In this document: in pieces, positions 17,365-26,003 of the stretch
Numbering within the stretch: the stretch's first letter is position 1
Layout of the letters: every line of letters begins with the position of its first letter
Assembly: GCA_039818825.1 (NCBI GenBank)
Contig: JBCBTD010000008.1
Coordinates: 1 to 64,000 of the forward strand
Reading direction: 5' to 3'
From: JBCBTD01 sp039818825
Lineage (GTDB): Bacteria > Pseudomonadota > Alphaproteobacteria > Geminicoccales > Geminicoccaceae
Length of the DNA: 64,000 nt
The notes under the pieces: model-generated
What the model saw: only the letters and a program-made list of their open reading frames with translations
The model's database searches: none
What the model was told of the DNA's origin: nothing
Made by a program: the position numbers and the translations under genes

Positions 17365-18135
17365 TCAGGCGCGATCCTTCCGCCGCCGGATCTCCGCGAA
17401 GACCTCTGCCGCTGGCTCTTCGGCCAGTCCAAGATGCTGTCTGATCGCCGGCTCGTCCGCGCGGAGGAACGGGTTGGTGGCCGTTTCTTCGCCGATGGTG
17501 AAGGGGACCGTCGGCTCGCCACGCTCGCGTGCGTCTTCCACGCGCCGCGCCCGTGCCGCGAGTTCGGCATTGTCCGGGTCCACGGTCAGGGCAAAGCGGG
17601 CGTTGGCCAGGGTGTACTCGTGACCGCAATAGACACGGGTTTCGCGCGGCAGGCTCGCGAGCTTGCCGAGCGAAGTCCACATCGCCTCCGGCGTGTCCTC
17701 GAACAGGCGACCGCAGCCAAGTGCGAACAGCGTGTCGCCGGCGAAGAGAGCCGGGGTGTCTGGGAAGTAGTAGGCGATGTGGCCCGACGTGTGGCCCGGA
17801 GTGTCGAACACCCGGCTCACCGCGTGGCCGAGCGCGAAGCTCTCGCCTTCGGCCACGGTCTGGTCGAGGCCGGGGATGCGCGCAAAGTCCGAGCGGGGGC
17901 CAACGGCCTTGCAGCCCGTCGCACTTTTGACCTCGGCGAGGCCGCCGATGTGGTCTTCGTGGTGATGGGTGACGAGCACCCAATCCAGGCGACGGCCGCG
18001 CACCTCCAGGGCTTGCAGCACCGGGCCCGCTTCGCCCGGATCGACCACACCCGTCGTGCCAGTCTCCGGCTCGATGAGCAGGTAGGCGTAGTTGTCCCGG
18101 AGCAGCGGGATCAGTTCGACGGTGAGTTTGGCCAC
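17365..18135 (-). CDS. gloB: Hydroxyacylglutathione hydrolase (glyoxalase II)
   Basis: Hydrolyses S-lactoylglutathione to lactate and glutathione, the second step of methylglyoxal detoxification. About 256 residues with the binuclear-metal motif THHHEDHIGG, the GHTSGHIAYYFP segment, FAGDTLFALGCGRLFE with the bridging Asp, and the glutathione-site stretch VYCGHEYTLANARFAL. I chose the GTG at 18135 because a GGGGGAA ribosome-binding site lies 8 bases before it and the protein then begins VAKLTVELIPLL as in homologues; a TTG at 18150 is the alternative. The divergent neighbour is a methyltransferase, a pairing seen in other Alphaproteobacteria. Confidence 0.92.
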   Translation of the reverse strand: MAKLTVELIPLLRDNYAYLLIEPETGTTGVVDPGEAGPVLQALEVRGRRLDWVLVTHHHEDHIGGLAEVKSATGCKAVGPRSDFARIPGLDQTVAEGESFALGHAVSRVFDTPGHTSGHIAYYFPDTPALFAGDTLFALGCGRLFEDTPEAMWTSLGKLASLPRETRVYCGHEYTLANARFALTVDPDNAELAARARRVEDARERGEPTVPFTIGEETATNPFLRADEPAIRQHLGLAEEPAAEVFAEIRRRKDRA

Positions 18136-18221
18136 CAGCAGTTCCCCCAACGGTGTCGGCTACCCTTTTGTTGGGACAGCTGTAGACTACGCGTGACTCG
18201 AGGTCAGCATGGAACCAGCAG

Positions 18222-19052
18222 ATGCGGCCGGACATCGCGGATTTGCGCCAATTCTACGCGACGCCCCAAGGACGATTGGCGGCGCGGCTGATCGCACGGC
18301 GGATGGCTGCGCTCCGGCCGACGGAGACCAATCTCCGAATCCTCGGTCTCGGCTATCCGTGCCCGTTCCTGTCGGTCCTGGCCGACGGCGCCGAACGGGT
18401 GGTCACCTTCATGCCGCACGAGCAGGGGGTCGGCGCCGACGGCGGCGCCGCCGGCAACCGCGCGGCCATGGTCAACGAAGCGATGTTGCCGCTGCCCGAC
18501 CGTAGCGTGGACGTCGTGCTGTTGGCGCATGCGGTGGAGACCACCGATCGCGTCAACCGGCTGTTGCGTGAGGTCTGGCGCGTTTTGGACGACGGTGGAC
18601 GTTTGATGGCCATCGTCCCGAACCGCCGCGGCCTTTGGTGCTTTGCCGAAAGCACGCCGTTCGGCCACGGCAAGCCCTACTCGGCATCGCAGCTGCGGGA
18701 GTTGCTGCGAACCAATCTGTTCGATCCGGCGCGCCGCGAACGTGCACTCTACGTGCCGCCATTCAAGTCGCGGCTGTGGCTCCGCACCGGACCGACGTTC
18801 GAGCGGTTCGGTCAGCGGTTCGGCGGCCAACTCAGCGGCGTGATCTTGATCGAGGCGCAAAAGACGACCGTGTCGGCGACGCCGGTACTTGCGGATGCGG
18901 GCTACGGTTCGTTGCGGGTGCGGGCGCTGCCGATGCGCGGCGTTGCGGCGCGGCAGGAGACCGGCGACGAAGCGCTTGGCGCAGCCGCTCCCGGACGGCC
19001 GACTACGGCTGCTCGAGCGATTGCCTTTACGCCACGTCGGCGGCGACGGTAA
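18222..19052 (+). CDS. Class I SAM-dependent methyltransferase
   Basis: A 276-residue protein. The SAM-binding region starts at RILGLGYPCPFLSVL (motif I, somewhat degenerate), and continues with EAMLPLPDRSVDVVLLAHAVE (motif II/III) and LREVWRVLDDGGRLMAIVPNR (motif IV), as in methyltransferase_11 proteins. The C-terminus is a low-complexity, Arg-rich tail. The substrate is unknown. It is divergent from gloB across about 86 bp, a conserved arrangement in this class, which hints at a housekeeping role. The next gene starts about 35 bp downstream, so read-through is likely. Confidence 0.75.
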   Translation: MRPDIADLRQFYATPQGRLAARLIARRMAALRPTETNLRILGLGYPCPFLSVLADGAERVVTFMPHEQGVGADGGAAGNRAAMVNEAMLPLPDRSVDVVLLAHAVETTDRVNRLLREVWRVLDDGGRLMAIVPNRRGLWCFAESTPFGHGKPYSASQLRELLRTNLFDPARRERALYVPPFKSRLWLRTGPTFERFGQRFGGQLSGVILIEAQKTTVSATPVLADAGYGSLRVRALPMRGVAARQETGDEALGAAAPGRPTTAARAIAFTPRRRRR

Positions 19053-19087
19053 ACGCCGCGGGAACGCGCTCGCTCCGGTTGTCCCAG

Positions 19088-19969
19088 ATGTCCCAATCCG
19101 CCTCCCTGCTCGCTGACCTGCGCCGCGAGATAGATCGAGTAGATACGGCCATCGCCCAGCTGCTGGTCGAGCGGCGCAACGTCGTTGCCGAGATCGGACG
19201 GATCAAGGGCGGCGGCCTGGCGTTCCGACCCGGCCGCGAGGCGATGGTGTTGCGTCGGCTGATCGCCGAGACCAGCGGCCAAGTGGCGCCGGAAACGCTC
19301 GTTCGTGTTTGGCGCGAGGTCTTTGCCGCGGCGACGCGGCTGCAGGGCGGTTTCAACATCGCCGTCTGCGCACCCGCCGGCCATCGCGAACTCTGGGACC
19401 TGGCACGCGGTCATTTCGGCAGTGGGACCGACGTGACGCGGGTCGATCGGCCGGCGCAGGCGCTGCGTGCTCTCGGCGAGGACACCGCGCAGGTTGCGGT
19501 GCTGCCGGCGCCCAGCGACGACGAGCTTTGGTGGACCGGGTTGATCGAAGGGCAGCCGCGGTCGAACGTGGTTGCGCGCCTCCCGTTTCTCTATCACGAG
19601 CGCCAAAGCGACCCGCTCACCGCCTTCGCCGTCGCCAAGGTCGCTCCCGACCCGTCCGACGACGACCAAACTCTGCTCGTCGTGGAAGCCCCGGCGGGGA
19701 TCAGCCGCGGCCGGCTCAAGGACCTGCTCGCTGCTGCCGGCTTGCAGGCAGAGTGGCTCGCGGTGGTCCGACCACGGGCGGAGAGCCCGGACGCTGCCCA
19801 TCTGATCGCGGTCGACGGCTTTCTGGAGGCCGACGACCGGCGCCTCGTGCCGCTCGGCCAGGACAACCCCCGAGACCTCCGCCGGGTCGTCCGGCTGGGC
19901 GCCTACGCACGGCAGTTGCGGGCGGGAGAGCGCGCTGGCTCTCTTCCTGACCCGGTCGGAACCGCCTAA
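19088..19969 (+). CDS. Chorismate mutase (AroQ type) with a C-terminal extension
   Basis: Residues 1-95 form an all-helical AroQ chorismate mutase domain (LLADLRREIDRVDTAIAQLL, ERRNVVAEIGRIKG, FRPGREAMVLRRLI), which converts chorismate to prephenate. About 200 more residues follow (from GGFNIAVCAPAG), a fold resembling the substrate-binding part of prephenate dehydratase-like proteins but lacking clear catalytic motifs. The start at the ATG at 19088 is the one that gives the canonical AroQ N-terminus; the frame is open far upstream through the methyltransferase gene but is not coding there. Downstream are hisC and a prephenate dehydrogenase, so this is the first step of a phenylalanine/tyrosine branch. 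Confidence 0.85.
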   Translation: MSQSASLLADLRREIDRVDTAIAQLLVERRNVVAEIGRIKGGGLAFRPGREAMVLRRLIAETSGQVAPETLVRVWREVFAAATRLQGGFNIAVCAPAGHRELWDLARGHFGSGTDVTRVDRPAQALRALGEDTAQVAVLPAPSDDELWWTGLIEGQPRSNVVARLPFLYHERQSDPLTAFAVAKVAPDPSDDDQTLLVVEAPAGISRGRLKDLLAAAGLQAEWLAVVRPRAESPDAAHLIAVDGFLEADDRRLVPLGQDNPRDLRRVVRLGAYARQLRAGERAGSLPDPVGTA

Positions 19970-20025
19970 GCAGGGAACGCCGCGGCATCGGCGTCGCGCG
20001 TTTGGCCTTACTTCGGGAACTGACC

Positions 20026-21120
20026 ATGGCCGGCCCTAGTCCTCGCCCCAGGATCCTCGACATCCAAGCCTATGTCGGCGGCAAGGCCGAGGCCGACGGC
20101 CGGCAGGACGTCGCCAAGCTTTCGGCGAACGAGTCCCCACTCGGCCCGAGCCCGCGGGCCATCGAGGCGTACCGCGCCGGCGCGGCCGATCTCCATCGCT
20201 ATCCCGACGGCGGCTCGATCGCCGTGCGGGAGGCGTTGGCGGCCTACAGCGGCAAGCCGGCTGACCGCCTGGTCTGCGGCGCCGGGTCGGACGAGCTGAT
20301 CAGCCTCTTGCTGATGGCTTATGCCGGGCCCGGCGACGAGGTCGTGCACAGCGCCCACGGCTTTTTGATGTACCGCATCTCCACGCAGGCGGTCGGTGCG
20401 ACGCCGGTGGCAGCGCCCGAGGCGGCGCTGACGACGTCGGTCGACGCGATCCTCGAAAGAGTCACGCCGCGCACACGCTTGGTGTTCGTCGCCAACCCGA
20501 ACAACCCGACTGGCACGTACGTCTCGGCAGCGGAGATCCGCCGGCTGCACGCCGGTCTGCCGGAGCATGTGCTGTTGGTGCTCGACGCGGCTTACGCCGA
20601 GTATGTCGCGCCGGCGGACTACGAGGACGGCATGGCCTTGGCGGACGATGCACCGAACGTGGTGGTGTTGCGCACGTTCTCGAAGATCATGGGGCTGGCT
20701 GCGTTACGGCTCGGCTGGTGTTACGCGCCGGCGCCGGTGATCGACGTTCTGAACCGGGTGCGAGGCCCCTTCAACGTCTCGGTGCCGGCACAGCGGGCCG
20801 GTGCCGCGGCGGTCGCCGATCGCGCCCATTTGGCCGCGGCGCGGGCTCACAACGACCGCTGGCGCCCGTGGCTGGAGGCGGAACTGGCGCGCTTGGGTCT
20901 GCCGACGACGAACGGGGTCGGCAATTTCGTGCTTGCCCGTTGTGACACGCCCGAACGCGCCAACGAGGTGTTGGCGACGTTGGAACGGGGCGGTGTCTTG
21001 GCCCGGGCGATGGGTGGCTACGGCCTGCCTTCGTGCGTTCGCCTGAGCGTCGGTCTCGAAGCCGAATGTCGCCGTGCGATCGAGCTATTGAGACCGCTGG
21101 CCGCCGAGCGCGTCGCCTGA
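20026..21120 (+). CDS. hisC: Histidinol-phosphate aminotransferase (HisC; aromatic aminotransferase)
   Basis: A 364-residue class I/II PLP aminotransferase. Signatures: KLSANESPLGPSP at the N-terminus, VFVANPNNPTGTY, and the PLP-lysine region LRTFSKIMGLAALRLGWCY. In this position, between chorismate mutase and prephenate dehydrogenase, HisC-type enzymes of Alphaproteobacteria also transaminate aromatic keto acids, so it may serve tyrosine and phenylalanine synthesis as well as histidine. I chose the ATG at 20026 over an in-frame TTG at 20002. The stop overlaps the next start as TGATG. Confidence 0.9.
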   Translation: MAGPSPRPRILDIQAYVGGKAEADGRQDVAKLSANESPLGPSPRAIEAYRAGAADLHRYPDGGSIAVREALAAYSGKPADRLVCGAGSDELISLLLMAYAGPGDEVVHSAHGFLMYRISTQAVGATPVAAPEAALTTSVDAILERVTPRTRLVFVANPNNPTGTYVSAAEIRRLHAGLPEHVLLVLDAAYAEYVAPADYEDGMALADDAPNVVVLRTFSKIMGLAALRLGWCYAPAPVIDVLNRVRGPFNVSVPAQRAGAAAVADRAHLAAARAHNDRWRPWLEAELARLGLPTTNGVGNFVLARCDTPERANEVLATLERGGVLARAMGGYGLPSCVRLSVGLEAECRRAIELLRPLAAERVA

Positions 21121-22040
21121 TGGGTTTCGCCGTCGAACGGTTGGCGCTGATCGGCACCGGGCTGATCAACGGTTCGTTGTCCTTGGCGCTCCAAGCGCGG
21201 GGCTGTGTCGGCAGCGTCGTCGGTTGCGCGCGGCAGGAAGCGACGTTGGAGCGCGCGGTGGCACGCGGTCTCTGCGACACCGCGACCACCGATCCCCGCC
21301 GCGCGGTCGAGGGCGCCGATCTCGTCGTCATCGGCACGCCACCCGGCGCCGTAGGGGGCGTCGCGGCGGCGATGGCTACGGGGCTGGCGGCCGGCGCGAT
21401 CGTCACCGACGTCGGCTCGGTGAAGGCGGAGGTCATCGCGCAGGTGGCACCGCACCTGCCGGAACCGGCGCGCTTCGTTCCTGGTCATCCGGTCGCCGGG
21501 ACCGAGCATTCGGGACCCGACGCGGCGTTCCCCAGCCTGTTCGAGCAGCGACGCTGCATCCTCACGCCGGTCGCCGACACCGATCCGGACGCGGTGGCGA
21601 CGGTTCGGTCGATGTGGGAGACGGTCGGTGCCGCCGTCGACGTGATGACACCCGAGCACCACGATCGGGTGCTGGCCGTGACGTCGCACCTGCCGCACCT
21701 GATCGCCTACACCATCGTCGGCACGGTCGCCGATCTGGAGGACCAGGCACGCGCCGAGGTCTTCAAGTACGCGGCCGGCGGCTTCACCGACTTCACGCGG
21801 ATCGCCGCCTCGGACCCGGTGATGTGGCGCGACGTTTTCCTCAACAACAAGCCTGCGGTCTTGGAGATGCTGGGCCGCTTCACCGAGGACCTGATCGCGT
21901 TGCAGCGGGCGATCCGTTGGGACGAGGCCGCGACCTTGGAAGACTTGTTCACCCGGACCCGAGCGATCCGCCGCGGTGTCGTCGAGGCCGGGCAGGCCTA
22001 CGTCCGCCAGCCGGAGGACCCGCTTGCGAAACGTCCGTGA
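21120..22040 (+). CDS. tyrC: Prephenate/arogenate dehydrogenase
   Basis: A 306-residue NAD(P)-dependent enzyme that oxidatively decarboxylates prephenate or arogenate on the way to tyrosine. The Rossmann motif is LALIGTGLINGSLSLAL, followed by the conserved PGHPVAGTEHSGPDAAF loop and HHDRVLAVTSHLPHLIAYT, with the catalytic His. The ATG overlaps the hisC stop (TGATG), showing tight coupling. Substrate preference cannot be settled from sequence; a TyrC-type cyclohexadienyl dehydrogenase is the likely form here. Confidence 0.92.
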   Translation: MGFAVERLALIGTGLINGSLSLALQARGCVGSVVGCARQEATLERAVARGLCDTATTDPRRAVEGADLVVIGTPPGAVGGVAAAMATGLAAGAIVTDVGSVKAEVIAQVAPHLPEPARFVPGHPVAGTEHSGPDAAFPSLFEQRRCILTPVADTDPDAVATVRSMWETVGAAVDVMTPEHHDRVLAVTSHLPHLIAYTIVGTVADLEDQARAEVFKYAAGGFTDFTRIAASDPVMWRDVFLNNKPAVLEMLGRFTEDLIALQRAIRWDEAATLEDLFTRTRAIRRGVVEAGQAYVRQPEDPLAKRP

Positions 22041-22579
22041 GCGTCGCGAGGTCCGCGGCAGTGCCGCTCCGTTGGGTGTTCGCCTACGGCTCGTTGATGT
22101 GGCAGCCCGAGTTCGAGCCGAAGGACCAGCGTCGCGGCGTGATCCAAGGCTACCATCGGAGTCTCTGTCTCTACTCTTGGTACCACCGCGGCACGCGAGA
22201 GAAGCCGGGCCTCGTTCTGGGTCTGGACGCAGGTGGGCGCTGCGACGGGGTGGTTCAGGCCTACGATCTCCGCGACGAGCCGACGATCCTGGCGGATCTC
22301 GATCGGCGTGAGTTGCCAGACGACAGCTATCACCGCCGGTGCGTCGTCGTGGACACCGCCGACGGCGCTGTCGACGCTTGGGCCTACGTGGTCAATCATG
22401 ATAGCCGCCAATATGCCGGCGCTTTGCCCGAGCCGGAGCTTCTGCGGCTGGTCCGCCAGGGCACGGGCGGACGCGGGCGCAACGTCGACTACGTCACGCA
22501 GACCGTCGAGCACCTGCGCGACTGTGGCATCGCCGATCCGGTGCTGGAAAAGCTGGTCGAGGCGTTGGCCGGCGACTGA
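22037..22579 (+). CDS. chaC: ChaC-type gamma-glutamylcyclotransferase
   Basis: About 180 residues from the GTG at 22037, which overlaps the previous stop as GTGA. The product shows VFAYGSLMWQPEFEP (the YGSL substrate-binding motif), the ChaC blocks GYHRSLCLYSWYHRG and LVLGLDAGGRCDGVVQAY, the catalytic-Glu region LDRRELPDDSYHR, and GTGGRGRNVDYV. Proteins of this family cleave glutathione to 5-oxoproline and Cys-Gly. Its place at the end of an aromatic amino acid run is common in Alphaproteobacteria and not obviously functional. Confidence 0.88.
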   Translation: MSVARSAAVPLRWVFAYGSLMWQPEFEPKDQRRGVIQGYHRSLCLYSWYHRGTREKPGLVLGLDAGGRCDGVVQAYDLRDEPTILADLDRRELPDDSYHRRCVVVDTADGAVDAWAYVVNHDSRQYAGALPEPELLRLVRQGTGGRGRNVDYVTQTVEHLRDCGIADPVLEKLVEALAGD

Positions 22580-22667
22580 ACACTGGTCCTCTGAAACGCA
22601 AGGTTGCATGCTGCGTGGCAGCACCGACCGTAGCTGCCAGATCGTGCAGCGAGCAGGAGACACGCGC

Positions 22668-23633
22668 ATGGCGCACCTCGCCGAGGACGCGGCCACCGTC
22701 TTGGCGCCCGAAATCGCAAGAAAAAACTATATCGAAGAGAACTACAATACACTCGAAGCCGCTCAGACCTATCAAACTTCGTTTCTTTCTCTGCGCGATC
22801 AGTATCTGACGACGCCACAGATCGTTTCTGTCGAGACGTTCGCCAAGTGCGACGCCAAATGCGATTTCTGCCCGTACGTCAACATCGAACGGATCAACCA
22901 GCGGATGCCGGACGAGCTGATAGCCAAGATCATCTCGGATCTCGGCGATCTAGACCGCAACGTCCCGTTGTTCATCACGCCGGTGCGGATCAACGAGCCC
23001 TTCTTGGATACGCGGATCTACGACATCGTGAAATCGATGAGCCGGACGGCGCCGCACGCCCAGTTCATCTACTTCTCCAATGGCTCGCCATTGGTGGAAC
23101 AGGTCATCGACAGGATCGAAGAGCTGCCACGAACCTTCTGCCTGTCGTTGTCGCTCAACGATCATCGCCCGGCGCGATACGAAGAGATCATGCAGATCCC
23201 TTACGAGCGGGCGCTCCGCCGGTTCGACGCCGTGCATCGTCGGAAGGCGCAGGGCCGATTGCCGTTCTGGACACGGGTGACGAAGGTTGCCGACAATACC
23301 GACGACGACGATGCCTTCATCGCTTTCGTCAAGGACCGTTGGCCGCTGTTCGACATCGCCGTGTACCGACGCGCGACTTGGTCAGGCGCCGTCGAGACGG
23401 TGCCTAGTGTCGTGCCGGCGGTGGGCTGTCATCAGTGGTTCACCGTCGGCTTCTACGCTGACGGGTCGGACCCGTTTTGCGTCATGGACAGCGACGGCAA
23501 GTTTCGTCACGGCGACATCCGCACTCAACATCTCCTGGAGATCTACAACCATCCGTTCCGCCGCCACCTGCGCGAGAACGTCTTGGATCGGCGCACCGTC
23601 GACTACTGCCGCGGCTGCCCGCTGATGTCCTGA
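22668..23633 (+). CDS. Radical SAM protein with SPASM-like C-terminus
   Basis: A 321-residue protein starting at an ATG with an AGGAG ribosome-binding site 11 bases upstream. The radical SAM cluster motif is CDAKCDFC (C61, C65, C68; CxxxCxxC), preceded by PQIVSVETFAK. The C-terminus has further Cys in a SPASM-like pattern (GCHQW, DPFCVMD, YCRGCP), suggesting an auxiliary Fe-S cluster. Such enzymes often mature peptides or act as anaerobic sulfatase-maturase relatives. No precursor peptide gene is evident next to it. The first 150 bases use A/T-rich codons unlike the neighbours (for example a run encoding RKNYIEENYNT), a sign of different origin. It converges on plsC with 5 bp between stops. 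Confidence 0.8.
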   Translation: MAHLAEDAATVLAPEIARKNYIEENYNTLEAAQTYQTSFLSLRDQYLTTPQIVSVETFAKCDAKCDFCPYVNIERINQRMPDELIAKIISDLGDLDRNVPLFITPVRINEPFLDTRIYDIVKSMSRTAPHAQFIYFSNGSPLVEQVIDRIEELPRTFCLSLSLNDHRPARYEEIMQIPYERALRRFDAVHRRKAQGRLPFWTRVTKVADNTDDDDAFIAFVKDRWPLFDIAVYRRATWSGAVETVPSVVPAVGCHQWFTVGFYADGSDPFCVMDSDGKFRHGDIRTQHLLEIYNHPFRRHLRENVLDRRTVDYCRGCPLMS

Positions 23634-23638
23634 CGCTG

Positions 23639-24370
23639 CTAGGCCCGAGTCCTGGGCGCGTCGAACTCGGCCGCGAGTGCTGCGCTTGCCGTCTCGATCC
23701 GCTCCTCCAGCAGCCGCATGAACTGCCGGCGATCGAGGCCGGGCTCGATCGGCTCCAGGAACGCGATGACCGCGGTGCCCGGGCGCTTGCCCAAGAAACC
23801 GCGGCCCCAGACGTGGCCGGTCAGCAGCGCGACCGGCACGACCGGGCGGCCGAGCGCCAAGTACAACCCGGCGATACCCGGGCGATAGGCGCCAGTCTCA
23901 CCGACCCGGACACGGGTACCCTCCGGGAACACCAGCAGTGAGAGCCCTTCGGCCACCCGCGCTTCGGCGTCGCGGAACAGCCACCGCATCGCAGCCGCGC
24001 CCGCGCCGCGGTCGACCGGGATGCAGCCAGCCTTCACCAGATAGCGGCCGAACAGCGGGATCCGTGTCAACTCCTGCTTGAGCGGCACGGCGACGTTCGG
24101 CACCAACCGATGGAACACCAGCGTTTCCAGCACCGACTGGTGCTTTGCCGCGATCAGCACGGGTTCGGCGGGCGGCGCGCCGCGCACCAGCAACGCAATG
24201 CCGACGACGCGGCGCAGCAGCCAGAGCACGCCGCCTTCCCAAAACCGCGCCCAGCCGCGGAAACCGGCACCGCTGGTGAAGGGAGCGACCGGCAGCATCA
24301 CGAGGCAAAGGCCGATGGTCCAGACGATGAAACTCGCTTGGAAAGCCAAAGCACGCAGGCTCGAAAGCAC
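23639..24370 (-). CDS. plsC: 1-acyl-sn-glycerol-3-phosphate acyltransferase
   Basis: A 243-residue membrane-bound acyltransferase that adds the second acyl chain to lysophosphatidic acid. The catalytic block I is KHQSVLETLVF (HxxxxE rather than the classical HxxxxD), block II is IPLFGRYLVKAG, block III is LLVFPEGTRVR and block IV is GRPVVPVALLTG. An N-terminal hydrophobic segment anchors it. The start is a GTG at 24370, 10 bp after the ftsX stop, so ftsE-ftsX-plsC form one unit. Confidence 0.9.
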   Translation of the reverse strand: MLSSLRALAFQASFIVWTIGLCLVMLPVAPFTSGAGFRGWARFWEGGVLWLLRRVVGIALLVRGAPPAEPVLIAAKHQSVLETLVFHRLVPNVAVPLKQELTRIPLFGRYLVKAGCIPVDRGAGAAAMRWLFRDAEARVAEGLSLLVFPEGTRVRVGETGAYRPGIAGLYLALGRPVVPVALLTGHVWGRGFLGKRPGTAVIAFLEPIEPGLDRRQFMRLLEERIETASAALAAEFDAPRTRA

Positions 24371-24379
24371 GGCCGCTGC

Positions 24380-25216
24380 TCAGCGCAGCGCCGAGCGGAC
24401 GCGCCGACGGACCAAAGTGACGGTCCGCCACCGGACGAGAACCACTGCGGTGCCGAGCGCGACCGCGGTGGCCGTCGCCAACTGCAGCCAAGGGGTCGCG
24501 AGCCATGGTGTCGTCAGCGCGTCACCATGGTTGGCCGAGAGCAGTACCAGACCGACGGCGGCGCCCACGAGGCCACCGAGCGCGCTGCTCCGAACCATGC
24601 GTGTGACCAGCGGGCGGACGAGCGTCCGGTCGATGCGGTCAGGCCGCGCGCCGAACGCGGCGAACAGGGTCAGCGCGTCGCTTTCGCGGGCGAGGACACG
24701 CCGAACCGCACGCTGGGTGCGCACGAGCAGCAATGCGATGCTCCCCACGCCGAGGCTGATCAGCGCCACCATCATCCCGGGTCGCTGCGGTTCGGTGCGC
24801 GGCCCGATCTCGACCACCGCATCGGGTACCGCTGCCTGGACGTCGCGGCGCAGCGTCTCCGGCTGGATCGCCGTCGCCGGCCAAAGGATCGCGTCGAGCA
24901 GGTGCGGTGGCGCGCCTTCGTCTTGAAGTTCGGGCCACAGCGCCGACCAGAGGTCGGAACGGATCGTAGCTTCGACCGGCTGCACGTCCACTCGAATCGC
25001 AGCAACGCTCGCCTCGTGCAGCGCCGCCACCAGTCGGTCCATCGGCGCGTCGGCCGGGGCAGCTACCGTAACTGCCAGTGCCGGCAGCCTTGCCTGGAGG
25101 TCGTTCCAGACCAGGGTTGGGACCAAGCCGACCACCAAAGCTGCGAGCAACGAGATCTCGGGTGCCAGGGGGCGGCGCCGCAGCAGCCGGTCGAGCGGCT
25201 TCAGGCGAGCTGTCAA
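24380..25216 (-). CDS. ftsX: FtsX-like cell-division ABC permease
   Basis: A 278-residue protein with the FtsX layout: a cytoplasmic basic N-terminus, TM1 (about 18-37), a periplasmic domain of about 110 residues, and three more helices (about 150-165, 212-230, 245-262). The SRES-type loop after TM2 is visible as RAVRRVLARESDALTLFAAFGA. FtsEX links cytoplasmic ATP hydrolysis to septal peptidoglycan hydrolases. The ATG overlaps the ftsE stop by 4 bp. Sequence conservation in FtsX is low, so the call rests on topology and neighbours. Confidence 0.8.
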   Translation of the reverse strand: MTARLKPLDRLLRRRPLAPEISLLAALVVGLVPTLVWNDLQARLPALAVTVAAPADAPMDRLVAALHEASVAAIRVDVQPVEATIRSDLWSALWPELQDEGAPPHLLDAILWPATAIQPETLRRDVQAAVPDAVVEIGPRTEPQRPGMMVALISLGVGSIALLLVRTQRAVRRVLARESDALTLFAAFGARPDRIDRTLVRPLVTRMVRSSALGGLVGAAVGLVLLSANHGDALTTPWLATPWLQLATATAVALGTAVVLVRWRTVTLVRRRVRSALR

Positions 25217-25914
25217 CCGACCAGCCGCAGCGCGGCCGCGTCGGCGGGCCGCAGCCTTCGATCGTCGATTCGCCAGGTTTCGCCGCCGAAGCGTGCTGCC
25301 AACGCCGGCTCGGCCGACGCCACCACCACCGCCGAGCCGAGCTGGGCGAGTTCCTGGACCAGCCTCACCACCTTGCGCGCGGTAGCGCCATCCAGTTCGG
25401 CCAATGGCTCGTCAGCGAGCAGCAGATCGGGGCGGGTGACCGCCGCGCGGGCGAGCCCGACGAGCCTGCGTTCGCCGGCCGAGAGGTCCCTCAAGGCGAC
25501 GTCGGCTCTGTCACCGAGGCCGAGCCACGTGACGAACTCGGCGACGATGCTCCTAGTCTCGGCGCTCGGGTAGTCCTGCACGACCAGCGGTAGCGCTAGA
25601 TTGTCGCGCAGCGATGCTTGGTCGAGCCACGGTAGGTCCGGCAGCGCCAGCCCCAACCGGCGACGCAGCCGCGCTTTGCCCTCGGCGTCGACATCGGTCA
25701 CCGCCTGGCCGGCGAACAGGTAATCACCCGCGAGCGGCGCCCGGCGGAGACCGAGCATCCGTAGCAAGGTCGACTTGCCGGCGCCGGTCGGGCCGACCAC
25801 CGCGACGATGCTACCGGGTGCGACGTCGAGGTCGACCTTTTCCAACAAGGGCTTGCCTGGGGCAGGCCCGACCGCCACACCTCGCAGGCGGACGACCGGC
25901 TCGGCTCGTTCCAT
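25213..25914 (-). CDS. ftsE: FtsE-like cell-division ABC ATPase with altered Q- and H-loops
   Basis: A 233-residue ABC ATPase. Walker A is GPTGAGKST (41-49), the signature is LSAGE (145-149) instead of LSGGE, and Walker B LLLADEP (164-170) keeps the catalytic Glu. Aligned by eye with FtsE, the Q-loop Gln is a Pro (LPDLPW, residue 92) and the switch His is an Ala (VVASAEPAL, residue 201). Both residues normally position the attacking water and link to the permease, so hydrolysis may be slow or regulated. It is paired with ftsX through a 4-bp overlap, and the divergent neighbour is an MJ0042 zinc-ribbon gene, as at other alphaproteobacterial ftsE loci. Confidence 0.82.
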   Translation of the reverse strand: MERAEPVVRLRGVAVGPAPGKPLLEKVDLDVAPGSIVAVVGPTGAGKSTLLRMLGLRRAPLAGDYLFAGQAVTDVDAEGKARLRRRLGLALPDLPWLDQASLRDNLALPLVVQDYPSAETRSIVAEFVTWLGLGDRADVALRDLSAGERRLVGLARAAVTRPDLLLADEPLAELDGATARKVVRLVQELAQLGSAVVVASAEPALAARFGGETWRIDDRRLRPADAAALRLVG

Positions 25915-26003
25915 CGTGCACCTCGCATGCGCACGCCATCGTAACGATTTCCTAAAGCGCTGTCGCCAACACTACCAGTGCGCACTGCGCCGCGCGGGAA
26001 AAT

